Position numbers and translations under genes: made by a program. From contig CM075674.1 in NCBI GenBank assembly GCA_037962975.1, positions 86,010,501 through 86,074,500 of the forward strand: DNA of 64,000 bases, written 5' to 3'. Every line of letters begins with the position of its first letter. The first letter of the stretch is position 1. The stretch comes from Clitoria ternatea (taxonomy: Eukaryota; Streptophyta; Magnoliopsida; Fabales; Fabaceae). Below, one piece after another: positions 11,224 to 21,829 of this stretch. The notes under the pieces were generated by a model, which ran no database searches, was not told the DNA's origin, and was given only the letters and a program-made list of their open reading frames with translations.

Positions 11224-11869
11224 AACACTCTCAAGCATCTAGAAAACTATTCTAGAACTACAACTCACAAAAGAAACACTCAAACACGAGTGTATAAGAG
11301 AGAAAGAGAACTCAGAATGTGAGATAAGATGCTGGATGTGTGGAGAATGGACCTATTTATAGGGCTGAGGAAGGGTACTGACGCTATGCGCCAGCCTGAC
11401 ACTACGCGTCAGGTCCCTGACTCAGCTCCCATTAAACAGCTCGAAGTGACCATGATGGATTATAAAAATGAATCATGCTTGGCCATGTGTCCCTGTCTCC
11501 ACTTCGTCTTGGACATTTGTGAGTAATGGAGAGGTCAATAATGGGTCAAAGGCTGAGTGCTTGGCCACCTGGAAGTGGAGTCCACGTAGCTCCTGACACT
11601 ACGCGTGGGCATGACGCGTAGCGTCAGCATCAGAAATTCCCACGCTACGTGTGGGATTGATGTTATGCGTCGGCTCTCCAGATCTTCATTTTTCTCTTTA
11701 AATTCTTTACTTTTTCACTGCAAAACTAGAGAAAATTAATCAAGGGAAAATTATTTCCAACAACATCCATTTATTAAATTTAAAACCTAAATTTCTAACA
11801 AATCAAACTAATTTTTATTATTTTTACAAAATTTTATTAAGGATTTTATTATAAATTTGAGGACTAACA
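11224..11869 (-). repeat. 3' LTR of outer element, proximal part with promoter
   Basis: Continuation of 1677-2558 after the nested insertion. It contains a minus-strand TATA box (CTATAAATAGG, complement of about 11353-11363) and CpG-rich words ACTACGCGTCAGG and ACGCGTAGCGTC at about 11370-11670. It ends at GGACTAACA (11869). Confidence 0.9.
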
Positions 11870-13136
11870 AATACCCCCGACTTGATACATTGTTCGTCCT
11901 TGAGCAAGAGAGAAAATAAAAAATAAAAATTTGAAATCAAATTTTTGAGTTAGTCCGAGAACTTACCACAAAAAATAATTTCACAATTCACCTTTTTGAA
12001 ATAACCAAAAATAGATATCTTATGTAATAAAGGTTTAATGACAAAAATCTTTACAATGTTTTATTAACAAATCAAGCATAATTTCAGGCTTACCTCACAA
12101 GTTTTTATCTCTGTGTAAAGGGTAATCTGTTTCACTCAATCGATCATAAAATCAAACGAATTTAATTTTGATTTTCATCTAATCAATGGTTAATCATATA
12201 GAGATAATTCAAAAATCACAAGGTCTTTTCAAGGGTTGTAATGAGGCTTGGTTACAAGAAATTATGGTTTTTCTCAGAATTCAAAAGCCTGAAATCAAAA
12301 ACGAGCATTTTATAATTTTTAGGCCTTCTCTTGGCCCAAATCTTAATTCCCTTATTGAATAAATACCCCCAACTTGATTCTTTTCATTATTTTTGATTTG
12401 CATGTATTCATTTTTTTCATTTACATGCACTATTCTTTTTTTTTTGAAAAGAATCAAGTTGTTTAATTTTCACTCCCCATTCTTGTAAGAATACTTGAAA
12501 TATCTTTCATTTTGCTTAATTGCTCTTTTAATTAATCAAGTACAGGGAATGGTTAAATTTGATAAAGGTTAGGGGTACCAAAGAATTTATTTTTCAGGCT
12601 CAAAATTGGCTTTCAAAAAATAAAATAATTTTACCATGATAAGCTTTTTGGCCCAAGGTTTCTTTTACCAAACATGTGCCTCAATTATTTTCTTGAATTC
12701 TCTGTACAACAACACAAATCACAGATTAAAGCAAAATCAATTTGAATAAAGTTATGTCAAAACCCTCAAGTGTTTAAACGATCTCTCAGCTCACCGGGTT
12801 ATTGAAATTAGCTTGATAGTTAATAAAATTATTGTAATTGAATTTTATCAAAATTCCTTAATTACATTAAAGAATCTATAATTGATTTTTAAAAAATGGT
12901 TTTATTGTGTAAAAACTTTAAGTGTATAAATTTCCTTATTTTCAAAAACTTGATTTATTTATTAAAAAGATAAAATTTATTATATATTAATTTTTTTAAG
13001 ACAATACGCTAAAATAAAACACACCACATAATAATAAAAATAAACCATAATATAATCCAAAATCAACTAAACCAATGTAAATACCAAACTAAATGAAAAC
13101 TAAAATGTATGTAAAAGGTGCAGAAAAATAACACCA
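11870..13136 (-). other. Outer element 3' non-coding region with two polypurine tracts
   Basis: AT-rich, no ORF. On the minus strand, ATCAAGTCGGGGGTATT (11870-11886) abuts the 3' LTR and serves as polypurine tract. An almost identical ATCAAGTTGGGGGTATT lies at 12362-12378, about 490 bp upstream. The rest has no recognisable features. Confidence 0.7.
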
Positions 13137-14438
13137 TCAGTCCTCCATGTGATCCTCATCATCTCCTTCCTTATCTACATCATCCTCTGTCTCAGCATGT
13201 GCTCCAGACGGTCCACCAGCCTCAAGGTATGTAGGTGAATTACCAGGCCAAGCTACATGAGCTGCAAACTCAGCTGGTGTGATATAAAGTGCTCCCTCCT
13301 CCTGAAGTCTGTACTGATAAAATGCATCATGAAGATGCATATAAGCTCTGTGTGTGGCAGCCATCATCTGTATCATATGTTGATGCTCAAGAGTCATCCT
13401 AGCAAATCCATCAGTGATAGCATCAGCAGATGGTGGCTGAACTGGTAGTCTCCTCCTCCTCTGTCTGGGCTAAACCTCCTGCTCTAGTGGTGGAAGCTCG
13501 CACTGCTGGACGAAATAATCTCTGTTTACTACAACCTTGGGAACTCTCCCTGAAGAACTAGTGAACTCAGGCGATGGCATGACAACTCCTTGCCTTCTCA
13601 GTAAGGCAGATATGATGAGAGGGAAGAGAATAGGACGGTTCACCTTATACCCGAGGACATAAAGGTGAATCTGCTCAGATATCAGCTCAGCAATGTCAAT
13701 AGTATGGCCCTGAAGGATAGAATAAAGAAGGCAGCAACGATCAACTAGAAGAGAAGAAAGATGGGTGACAGGAGTGATGTTATGAAGCATCAGGTACATC
13801 CATGCCTGAGCCATGGGAGTCAGCTGGGTCTTGAGGAGTTTCGATGGAGTCCTTCCAACCTTACTCAGGTTGAAGAAGATTTCATCCTTGTTCAGGAAAT
13901 GAGCAACCTGATCCAGGAAATATCCTAGATCACCATCCTCAGTAGCGACCTTGCTTCTGTTTTCCTTCTAGAAACAAGTATCACTCTCGGGAGTAGGCTC
14001 CCAAGGATTACCCAGTAGGGTACTAATGGTATCCCAGTCATAACTGATGTGCCGACCCCTCACCAAGCTCGTCCTCTGTTGACTGATGTTCGGTGAGTCC
14101 TGACGAGCTCTGAAGGCATTCGCATAAAACTCCATAACTAAGATGGGATCCCCCTCAGTAGGCAGGGAAAACATGGGTCCTCATCTCCTCCTCTGGATTT
14201 CATCTTGTAGCTCAGGAAAGTCTCCAGCATTCAAATCTAAAACTCTCTCCCAGATGAGTCTCTGGCCCTTTATCTGATGGAACCGAGCCCATTTCACATC
14301 AGTGTGAAATCTGGTGGGATCTTTAGGTCCCAGCTGCTCCTCACCCTGAAGATCTGGATCTTCAGAAGTGGTATCAGTGTCAGTGGTCCTCCTCTGTCTC
14401 TTTAGAATAGGAATAGACTTCTTTGGTGCCATCTGCAA
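13137..14438 (-). pseudogene. Putative plant transposon protein ORF (Transposase_32-like), three stops
   Basis: One reading frame of about 430 codons on the minus strand (14438 to 13137), broken by three in-frame stops at about 14176, 13966 and 13468 and by no frameshift. It starts with a basic segment (MAPKKSIPILKRQRR), continues through a region with GRHISYDWDTISTLLG, typical of the putative plant transposon protein family carried by Ty3/gypsy elements, and ends in a highly acidic tail (residues with DDVDKEGDDEDHMED). Function is unknown. It sits where Athila elements carry an env-like ORF. All three stops can be explained by C-to-T change of CGA or CAG codons on the coding strand. Family assignment is from recall of conserved patterns, not a search. 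Confidence 0.55.
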
Positions 14439-15706
14439 AAAGAAATTTTACAAAAATCAAACACACATCAAAATATTTTTGAATTTTATATTTTAACAAA
14501 ATAAAACATGCCAAACATCCAAAATTAACATTCATATTTTTGGTTTTTATATTTTATGCAAAACATCAAGAATAAAAACTCATGCAAAACAAAATTCTCA
14601 CAACATAAAATTTTAACAAAAACATTTACAAAGCATAGAAACAACATATTTTTTTTTACTTGTATAATTTCAACAAAATAAATTGTTAAACAAAATTACA
14701 CATGCATATTTTTGGATTTTTAAAAGTACAACATATATTAAGATTCACACATGTAGTTTCACACGACAAACATATTTATAAATTTATCAAATTTATTTAT
14801 TTATTTTCATGCAAGAAAGTATAACAAATATACAACTTGATAAATTTTATTAATTAAAAAGAAAAACAAACAATCAAACAAAAATAAAAGGGACAGAATT
14901 ATTAAAAACAGAAAAACAGAATATACACTAAACAGAAAATAAAACACAAAATTAACAAAAAAAATCAAAAACAGAGGCTGACGCTACACGTGGGTGGGAC
15001 GTTACGCGTTAGCCCTGTTCTTCCCACGCTTCGCGTTAGTGGGATGCTATGTGTGGGCTCGCAGAACAGACAGTGCAAAAATAGGGGTTGCGCAGCAGCA
15101 AGCCTTTCCAAACCTCAATAAATCCATTCATTTCCCTACTCTATCAGCAATCAATCCCAGTGATCTTCTATCCTAATCCTATCCACATGCATTTCTAAGA
15201 TTAAAATTAAAAATCAAAAGAGAAGAGGATTAGGACACTTACTTGGATTCCTTGATAGAATGTAGGAATGAAGAGGATGAGAGGGTTAAGAGAAAAGAGG
15301 GTTTTTGGAAAATAAGGATTCTGAGAAGTGAATGTAGAGAGAGGCAAAAATAGGTTTTAAAAGTTATGGACTTTGGGCCTTCCTCTGGTTCAGTTTTAAA
15401 AACTGAACGAAGGTCCTGACGCTACGCGTGGTAGGGACGCTACACGTTAGGTTAAAAATTTAGAACCCACGCTACGCGTCAGTGTGGCGCTACGCGTATG
15501 GCTTCTGTTTTTCATTTTTCAAAAATTCATTTTTCAAAAACCTTTAATTTTAAAAACCCTTTTTTATTATTATTTTTTTATTTTTAAAATTATAATTCTA
15601 ACTAAAAAAATTGAAAAACATAATTTTTTTAATGTTTAAAAAGAAATAATGGGTTGCCTCCCATTGAGCGCTAGGTTTAATATGTCCAGCTAGACATTAC
15701 CTCTGA
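14439..15706 (-). other. Non-coding spacer with ACGCTACGCGT words
   Basis: AT-rich DNA between protease and the transposon-protein ORF. Two clusters of CpG-rich words interrupt it: about 14980-15060 (GACGCTACACGTGGG, GACGTTACGCGTTAG) and about 15415-15505 (GACGCTACGCGTGG, CACGCTACGCGTCAG). These are the same words as in the LTRs. At about 15650-15665, TTGCCTCCCATTGAGCGC is the complement of the GGGAGGCAACCC phrase often seen in Athila elements. Confidence 0.6.
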
Positions 15707-16648
15707 TCAATCTGGTGGTTTCTCAATTTTAGTTGAGGAATCACCCATCTTTTTCTTCCTTCTTCTCCGATGCTTGATTACCTGTCTTTCATCATACAAG
15801 CAATCGGTTAATTTTAAAAATTTTATTTGATTGGGAAGAGATATACCTTGTTTTCCTGATTGGTAAACTTTATCCTCAGCATCTATTTTCAGATGTTCTT
15901 GAGCATTGAAGTTTACCTCTTCTTCATGAATTTTGACTGCAATCACCCCCTTATCAACATCAACCATTACCCTTGCAGTCTTCATGAAAGGTCTTCCAAG
16001 GATCAAAGGGATCTTAGTATCCTCCTTCATATCCAATACCACAAAATCAACCTTGAAGTGGTACTTATCAACCTTTACCAGTACATCTTCCATGATCCCT
16101 ATTGGTTTCTTGGTAGAGCAATCGACAAATTGTAAGTCTCTCTTAGTTTCTTTTAGTTCCAGATCATCAATACACTTCATCAAACCTAGGGACATAAGAT
16201 TGATACTAGCCCCTAAATCCAACAAAGCATTTCTAATGTTGATGTTTCCAATGGAAACAGGAATGATGAAACTCCCCGGATCTTTAAATATTTCCAGTGT
16301 GTCAAATTGTAAGACCTCCTTACAAATTGTTTCATGTTCTACTTCCACAGGTTCTTGAATATTTTTTCTTTTTAATTTTTTAATTTTTTTCTTTTTTCTC
16401 TTCATCTTTCTCTTGCCCAGTTTATTTTTCTTTTCACAATTTTCTTTACAATCAATTTTTACAACATTCAAGAAAACAACATTACATTGTTCTCTTGGGT
16501 TCTGAGTGTTTGCAGTAAAACCAGAACTTTTCAATTCAGCTATTTCCTTTGCTAGCTGACCCATTTGCAAGTCTGATGCTTTCCGAGCAGCTTCATTTGT
16601 TTCCACAAACTGCAATATCTGTTGGATAGATTCCTCAATCCTTGACAA
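15707..16648 (-). pseudogene. pro: Retroviral-type aspartic protease region of gag-pro
   Basis: ORF of 313 residues continuing the gag polyprotein in a different frame. The N-terminal part (about residues 1-110) is the end of Gag, with a lysine-rich run. The protease follows with the catalytic motif DLGAS (residues about 143-147, in ALLDLGASINLMSLG) and the later ILGRPFM motif typical of the family's C-terminal half. The protease would cut the Gag polyprotein in the particle. The usual RT does not follow: the frame ends at 15707 with KIEKPPD and a non-coding spacer begins. Because the frame is shifted from upstream gag, the encoded polyprotein is broken in this copy. Confidence 0.75.
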
Positions 16649-17853
16649 TCTTATATTGTCAATTTGTGATTGTTGTTATTGCTTAAATTGATTGTTAGGA
16701 GGTCGGTTGGAAGGTTCAGTATCTTGTCTCCAGCCAGAATTCTGATTCTGCCATCCCTGTGGAAAATTGTTAGGAAAAAATTACCATAATTGAAAGGAAA
16801 GTTACCTAATGGTATTCTTTGATGGTTTAGAAAATTGGCTTGCTCTTGCTCATTTCTGTCAGGGGCACAGTAACCACATGGTTATTCTCCCATGCAATGC
16901 ATACATTGTTTCAATTGAGCAGGGGGTAGTGATGTCACTTGAGCAATTTGAAGTTTCTCCAATTTTTTGCTTATAGCCTCAATTTGTTGAGTCAACAATT
17001 TTTGCTGAGCCAATACTGCATCATTCACTCCCAATTCGAGCATACCTGGCTTCCTTTGTACATTACCTCTTTTATGTTTTGATTGTTGGTCATTAATGGA
17101 CATTAATTCCAATATTTCTATTGCTTCTTCCACAGTTTTGTTCATTAATGAACCACCTACACAAGCATATAACATCATCTTGAACTAAGGTAATAAAACA
17201 TGATAAACGATCCTTACCTTTTCGGCATCATCCAAATTGTGATTTGGACACTTTCTCAAGAGTGCCTTGAATCGTTCCCATGTTTCTCCTAAAGATTCAT
17301 TATTATTTTGTGAAAAAGAATGAATTGTTGTCATGGCTTCAAAATATTTTGAGGGTGAATAAAATATCTCCAAAAATTTTCTCTCAACATCGAACCAATT
17401 TGCAAAACTACCGGGTGGACAAGATTTAAACCATTCTTTAGCTTTCCCAACCATAGAAAAAGGAAAAAATCTCATGTAAACAGATTCTTCTTGATTGGGT
17501 TCAAAACCAATTGTGTTGCATAATTCATAAAAAATAGTTTAGTGTTCATACGGTTCTTCATGATTTAAACCAGCAAATTGATTGTTTTGAATAATGTTTA
17601 ATGTGGCAGGTTTAATTTCCACCGCAGCAACAGGTCCTTAGAACATCCCTGAAACTCGGGGTGGTCCATTGATGGCAGCAAACTGTCCCAATGTTCTCTT
17701 TTTAGCAGCCATATTTGAATTTTTAAAATTTTTAGAAGTAGAAGAAGAATTAGTTTGTGTTTTAGATTTCAAAGACTTGATTTTCTTTACAAACTTTTCT
17801 ATCTCAGGATCAAAGTAAATTTTTCCTGCGGTAGATCGGGTTTGCATACACAA
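16649..17853 (-). pseudogene. gag: Athila-like Gag, interrupted by stops
   Basis: Gag of the outer element on the minus strand, in one frame from about 17853 to 16660, with stops near 17637, 17520, 17182, 16880 and 16679. The best block is 17475-17185, the Retrotrans_gag core: FPFSMVGKAKEWFKSCPPGS, then SLGETWERFKALLRKCP. The next block (17178-16882) contains the C-terminal MNKTVEEAIEILELM motif and glutamine-rich helices. The N-terminal part (17853-17638) starts MCMQTRS and is basic. No CCHC knuckle is intact. It is a dead copy; the domain order supports a Ty3/gypsy Athila-type Gag. Confidence 0.8.
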
Positions 17854-17984
17854 ACTAGATAAAGAAAGTTAGTGCAACAATGATAAGAAAAAGTAAAGAA
17901 ATAACAAAATTAAAAATTTTAACTAAGGTAAAAAAATTATTTACCACGGTAATTAAAAATTTACTATTTTGCTGAATCAATTCA

Positions 17985-18003
17985 ATCCCCGGCGACGGCG
18001 CCA
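17985..18003 (-). other. Primer binding site of outer element
   Basis: The minus strand reads TGGCGCCGTCGCCGGGGAT, a few bases inside the 5' LTR edge at 18011. TGGCGCC-type sites are the usual Athila primer sites. I have not verified which tRNA is used. Confidence 0.8.
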
Positions 18004-18010
18004 GAAAACT

Positions 18011-19122
18011 TATTAACCCCCGTGTCACTGTTGGGTTATTAATTGGCAAGCGCACCAATCGTTTGTAGTTTTCAAAATTTAGATATCGTTCCACTGGGAT
18101 TGAAAGTCCAATAACTAACAGTAATTCTCTAATTACTATGGTAAACTTAACAAAACTTATATACAAAAGAATAATTTATATACAATTTATACAATATTCA
18201 CAAGATTGCATAACTGAGTGGTTCATGAGATAAAAAGAAAATAAAATCTATCTAAAAAGTTGAGTTGCAATTTAGAATAGCTAAGATACTTGAGGTTAAC
18301 ACAGATAAACAAATTATGTTGGAATTTGGATCCCTAATCTAGAATAACAATGAAGAAACTCAAGACATGCATATTTAATCATCAAGTTCATGTTATTGCA
18401 GCTTAAAGTCATTATAACCGATCCCTCGTGATATAAATTCTAAGAATTCAACTTAAAGTCCGATCCCTCGTGAGCTTTCTCAGTAAAAAAACTTGCATTA
18501 AGTCCTGACCTTATGGCAACAATAATTACTAACTCTATCCTTAGTAATTGGTATATTAAGGGCATTTCAACTTTTACTTTCATTAAAACAGATTTTAATA
18601 CGGCATGAATAATCATTCTCCCATTTGACATTCACACTAATAAAACAAGTTTCAATACATATGAAAATCATTCTTCCGTTTGACGTTCATACTAATAAAA
18701 GGTTGAAATACTAACATGTAACTGAATCATAAACATGTAGAGGTCGAATTCACAACATCATACTCAATAGACTAGTTCACCAACATAAACAAATTAGTTA
18801 CACATGGTAAAAGTAAAAACAACACTTACAGAGATTGACATTACGAAGGCGATGGAAACTTCATGATACAACGATCACAATACTACACAACACTCCCAAG
18901 CATCTAGAAAACTATTCTAGAACTACAACTCACAAAAGAAACACTCAAACACGAGTGTATAAGAGAGAAAGAGAACTCAGAATGTGAGATGGGATGCTGG
19001 ATGTGTGGAGAATGGCCCTATTTATAGGGCTGAGGAAGGGTACTGATGCTACGCGTCAGGTCCTTAATTCCGCTCGAAGTAGCCATGATGGATTATAAAA
19101 ATGAATCATGCTTGGCCATGTG
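18011..19122 (-). repeat. 5' LTR of outer element, inner part
   Basis: Counterpart of the 3' LTR halves at 1677-2558 and 11224 onward. The inner terminal dinucleotide is altered: plus strand TATTAACCCC here against TGTTAACCCC at 1677. It is interrupted at 19123 by the solo LTR insertion, after ATGTG (19118-19122). Confidence 0.9.
19018..19029 (-). promoter_or_regulatory. TATA box of outer element 5' LTR
   Basis: The complement of CCTATTTATAGG gives CCTATAAATAGG on the minus strand, oriented toward gag. The solo LTR begins about 95 bp upstream of it, so the distal U3 part of this promoter now lies almost 5 kb away. Confidence 0.6.
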
Positions 19123-20250
19123 TGTAACACCCTCGGTTAGATAAGACAAACCCTTCTGTAGGATCATCCTATTTAACTAAGAGTGTTAACAGTTTTTAGA
19201 AAAAGTGAAATATTTTTTTTAAAAAAAAATAAAATAATAGCAGATCAGTGGAAGCAAATAATAGATAAATCACATAGTCATTCACAAACTGTAAGTAATT
19301 GTACTCTTAACAGAATGGGGCACGCAGGCACCCTTAAATATTAATACAGTCATCCATAAATATTTAACGACATATATTCTATTTTTAATGAGCATTCTCA
19401 GTTGGTTCAGCGTATTGCTGTTCTTCGTATTCTGGTTCTTGATTCCCTAATTCCTCTGAAAATATCAACAGTAAGGGTGAGTATAACCCAAGACCCTGGA
19501 AGTTATCCGGTGCGGACATATCTAGTCAACAGATAATATCACATACATCATACAATTAACATATTTACAAATATAACAATCAAGCATGTTATCATGGAAT
19601 GCATGAGTTCGATTTATTGAAATTTATCTTTGGTTAAGTCTCATGATGCATATGGGCCCAATAAATCAATCCACCATCACCATTTTCTCATTCTTTTGCA
19701 GTCATTCTGCTTAATTTGCCTCTTGGGCACATCATTTTCCATTCTAGAGCGATCGGAGTCCACCAAGCTCCCATTCATTATTTCATCATAAGGTACGAAT
19801 GAACTCATTGGTTCTCATCATTTATATATATATATTCTTGGGACTTGGATCTCCACGATCATAGATACATTCCGTCGTTTAGTCAAAGTACACCAGAATT
19901 GCATCGTCTCACCCGGCTTCAGGCGCGACTCTGATGCCATTGGGTTTTCGTTCCGGTCGTACTCCCAAGATTCTCCTCGGAGATCGAGCGTGAATGTCCT
20001 CCAGCGTACCAGGTGTATGCTCTAGTTTTACTCCCTCAAAAATATTTTCATGATGCGAAATGCATTATTTTTATCATCTGATCCTTAGGTATCTTATGTG
20101 TTTCCAGTCTCATAATATTTATTCTCAAGTCCTTGAGTCTCATCAATTTTTATTATTATTCAAGAAAATATATCGGTTATGTCTTGGCTAAAATAATGCT
20201 TCGTTTTAAAAGTAAGCAATATGTTCCTTATTCCATTACTCATAATTAAA

Positions 20251-20356
20251 ACAATAATAATATCAATAACAATAATAATAGTTAATAATAATAATAATAA
20301 CAATAACAATAATAATGATAATAATAATGGAAATAAGAATAATAATGATAATGGTA
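20251..20356. repeat. AAT-rich microsatellite in solo LTR
   Basis: Interrupted (AAT)n with AAC, GAT and AAG variants. The short hydrophobic ORF on the opposite strand (20160-20360) merely translates it. Confidence 0.9.
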
Positions 20357-20424
20357 ACATCTCAATTTTTTTATGATTTTTATAAAAATAATTTATAAAG
20401 GACTAAAGAAGAATTTCTGAATGA

Positions 20425-20690
20425 AAATCCGAGTGAAAATGTCAAAACCAGATTTTCCAAGTAAAAATGTTTGATTCCGAGTGAAAATGTTGAAAACCAG
20501 ATTTTCCGAGTAAAACGAGTGTGATTCCGAGTGAATAAATATGATTCCGAGTGAAAATGAGTTTTCCGAGTAAAATGAGTTTGGTTCTAAGTGAAAATGA
20601 GTTTTCTGAGTGAAATAACTATAATTCCGAGTGAAATCAGACTGAAAAGAGTTTTCTGAGTGAAATAACCATGATTCTGAGTGGAATCAT
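20425..20690 (+). repeat. ATTCCGAGTGAAAA word array
   Basis: About a dozen repeats of TTCCGAGTGAAA and close variants, often preceded by GATT, spaced about 15-30 bp. They are in opposite orientation to the CACTCGGAAT array at 21830-23803, forming an inverted arrangement within the solo LTR. Confidence 0.85.
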
Positions 20691-21572
20691 GTATTTTGTT
20701 TTAAATGATCCAGTCGGTTTACGTAAAACAGATATTTAATTCAAAATCTGTTTGAAATTTAAATAATTTATTTGTATTTTAGAGATAACCGATCGGATTG
20801 GTAAAAACCGAGCTTATTATTATTAAATCCGACTTCTGTTTATAATTCTTCACTGGAATTCACATAGACACCCATGATTCATAATATTTTCACAATTCAA
20901 CACCAATCATATCCATTTAATCATCAAGATTAATAATAATCAATTCAGTCAATCGAACATATTCACTGAATCATCATGTTTAATAATAAGCAACACAGCC
21001 AATTAAACATAGCAATAAAGATATATAAAAACAAACATATAAAAATTAAAGCATATTAATCAGCAATTCCTGAATCTGTCCTGGAAAGGTGAGGACCAAA
21101 GGTACCTTAACCCTTTCCTAACACACGGTTTTCCCCCAGAATACCCGAGAATATACCCCCCTTACCTTAATGGAAGATCTCGTTATTTTCTTGCTGCAGA
21201 GGAGAAAGGAAAATAAGAGAGAAGGAGGCTTGCACGAAGAGAAAGTAATAAAAAGGGTGTGTCTGTTGCTAAGTTCCGTGTGTGTGTGTGTTCTGAGAGT
21301 CTAAGAGTTAATGAGTGGTATTGGGTTAATAATGAGAAAGGCAAGTGGGAGACAGCTTTCCGTTGATTGAAGGATTAGGTGAGAAATAATGGAGATAATG
21401 GACAAAAAGGTGAGCTGTATTTGACCATTTCTGCCACTTACGTACAAGAGTTAGTGTGATTTGAAGGGAATATATATATAAAATATGTAAAAGGTGCTCT
21501 GGTTGGAGGGAAAGGTGTTTCACGTGAGTGGAGAAGCTTGGGCGTGAGAAGAAAAGGGAATCAGAAGTCCTT

Positions 21573-21792
21573 CTCGCTCAAGCGGATTCCGACTCGCTTG
21601 AGCGAGTCATGCTGTCCTCGCTTGGGCGTGAGTGGAGGAAAGAGTCTCAGGGCCGAGTGCGCTTGAGCGCAGTATGCTCGCTTAGGCGAAGTAGAGAAAG
21701 GGCTGATTGAAAGGAGGAATTATGCATCAGGGGGTCCATCTCGCTCAAGCGAAGTCTGACTCGCTTGAGCGAGTCATCCAATCCTCGCTCAG
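21573..21792. repeat. CGCTTGAGCG palindrome cluster
   Basis: Several copies of TCGCTCAAGCG / CGCTTGAGCGAG in both orientations, in pairs separated by about 10-30 bp (for example TCGCTCAAGCGG then CTCGCTTGAGCGAGTC). Each core is close to a perfect palindrome. A possible minus-strand TATA (TATATATATTC complement at about 21470-21484) lies just next to it on the solo LTR's transcribed side. Confidence 0.8.
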
Positions 21793-21829
21793 AATTCCTC
21801 TAAAACCGACTCAAGTACTCCTCTTCTCA

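Noticed and set aside
11329..11526. Small ORF in the outer LTR
   Set aside because: Covers the minus-strand promoter and ACGCGT words on the wrong strand; no domain.
20160..20360. Leucine-rich hydrophobic ORF resembling a membrane segment
   Set aside because: Arises from the AAT microsatellite on the opposite strand.
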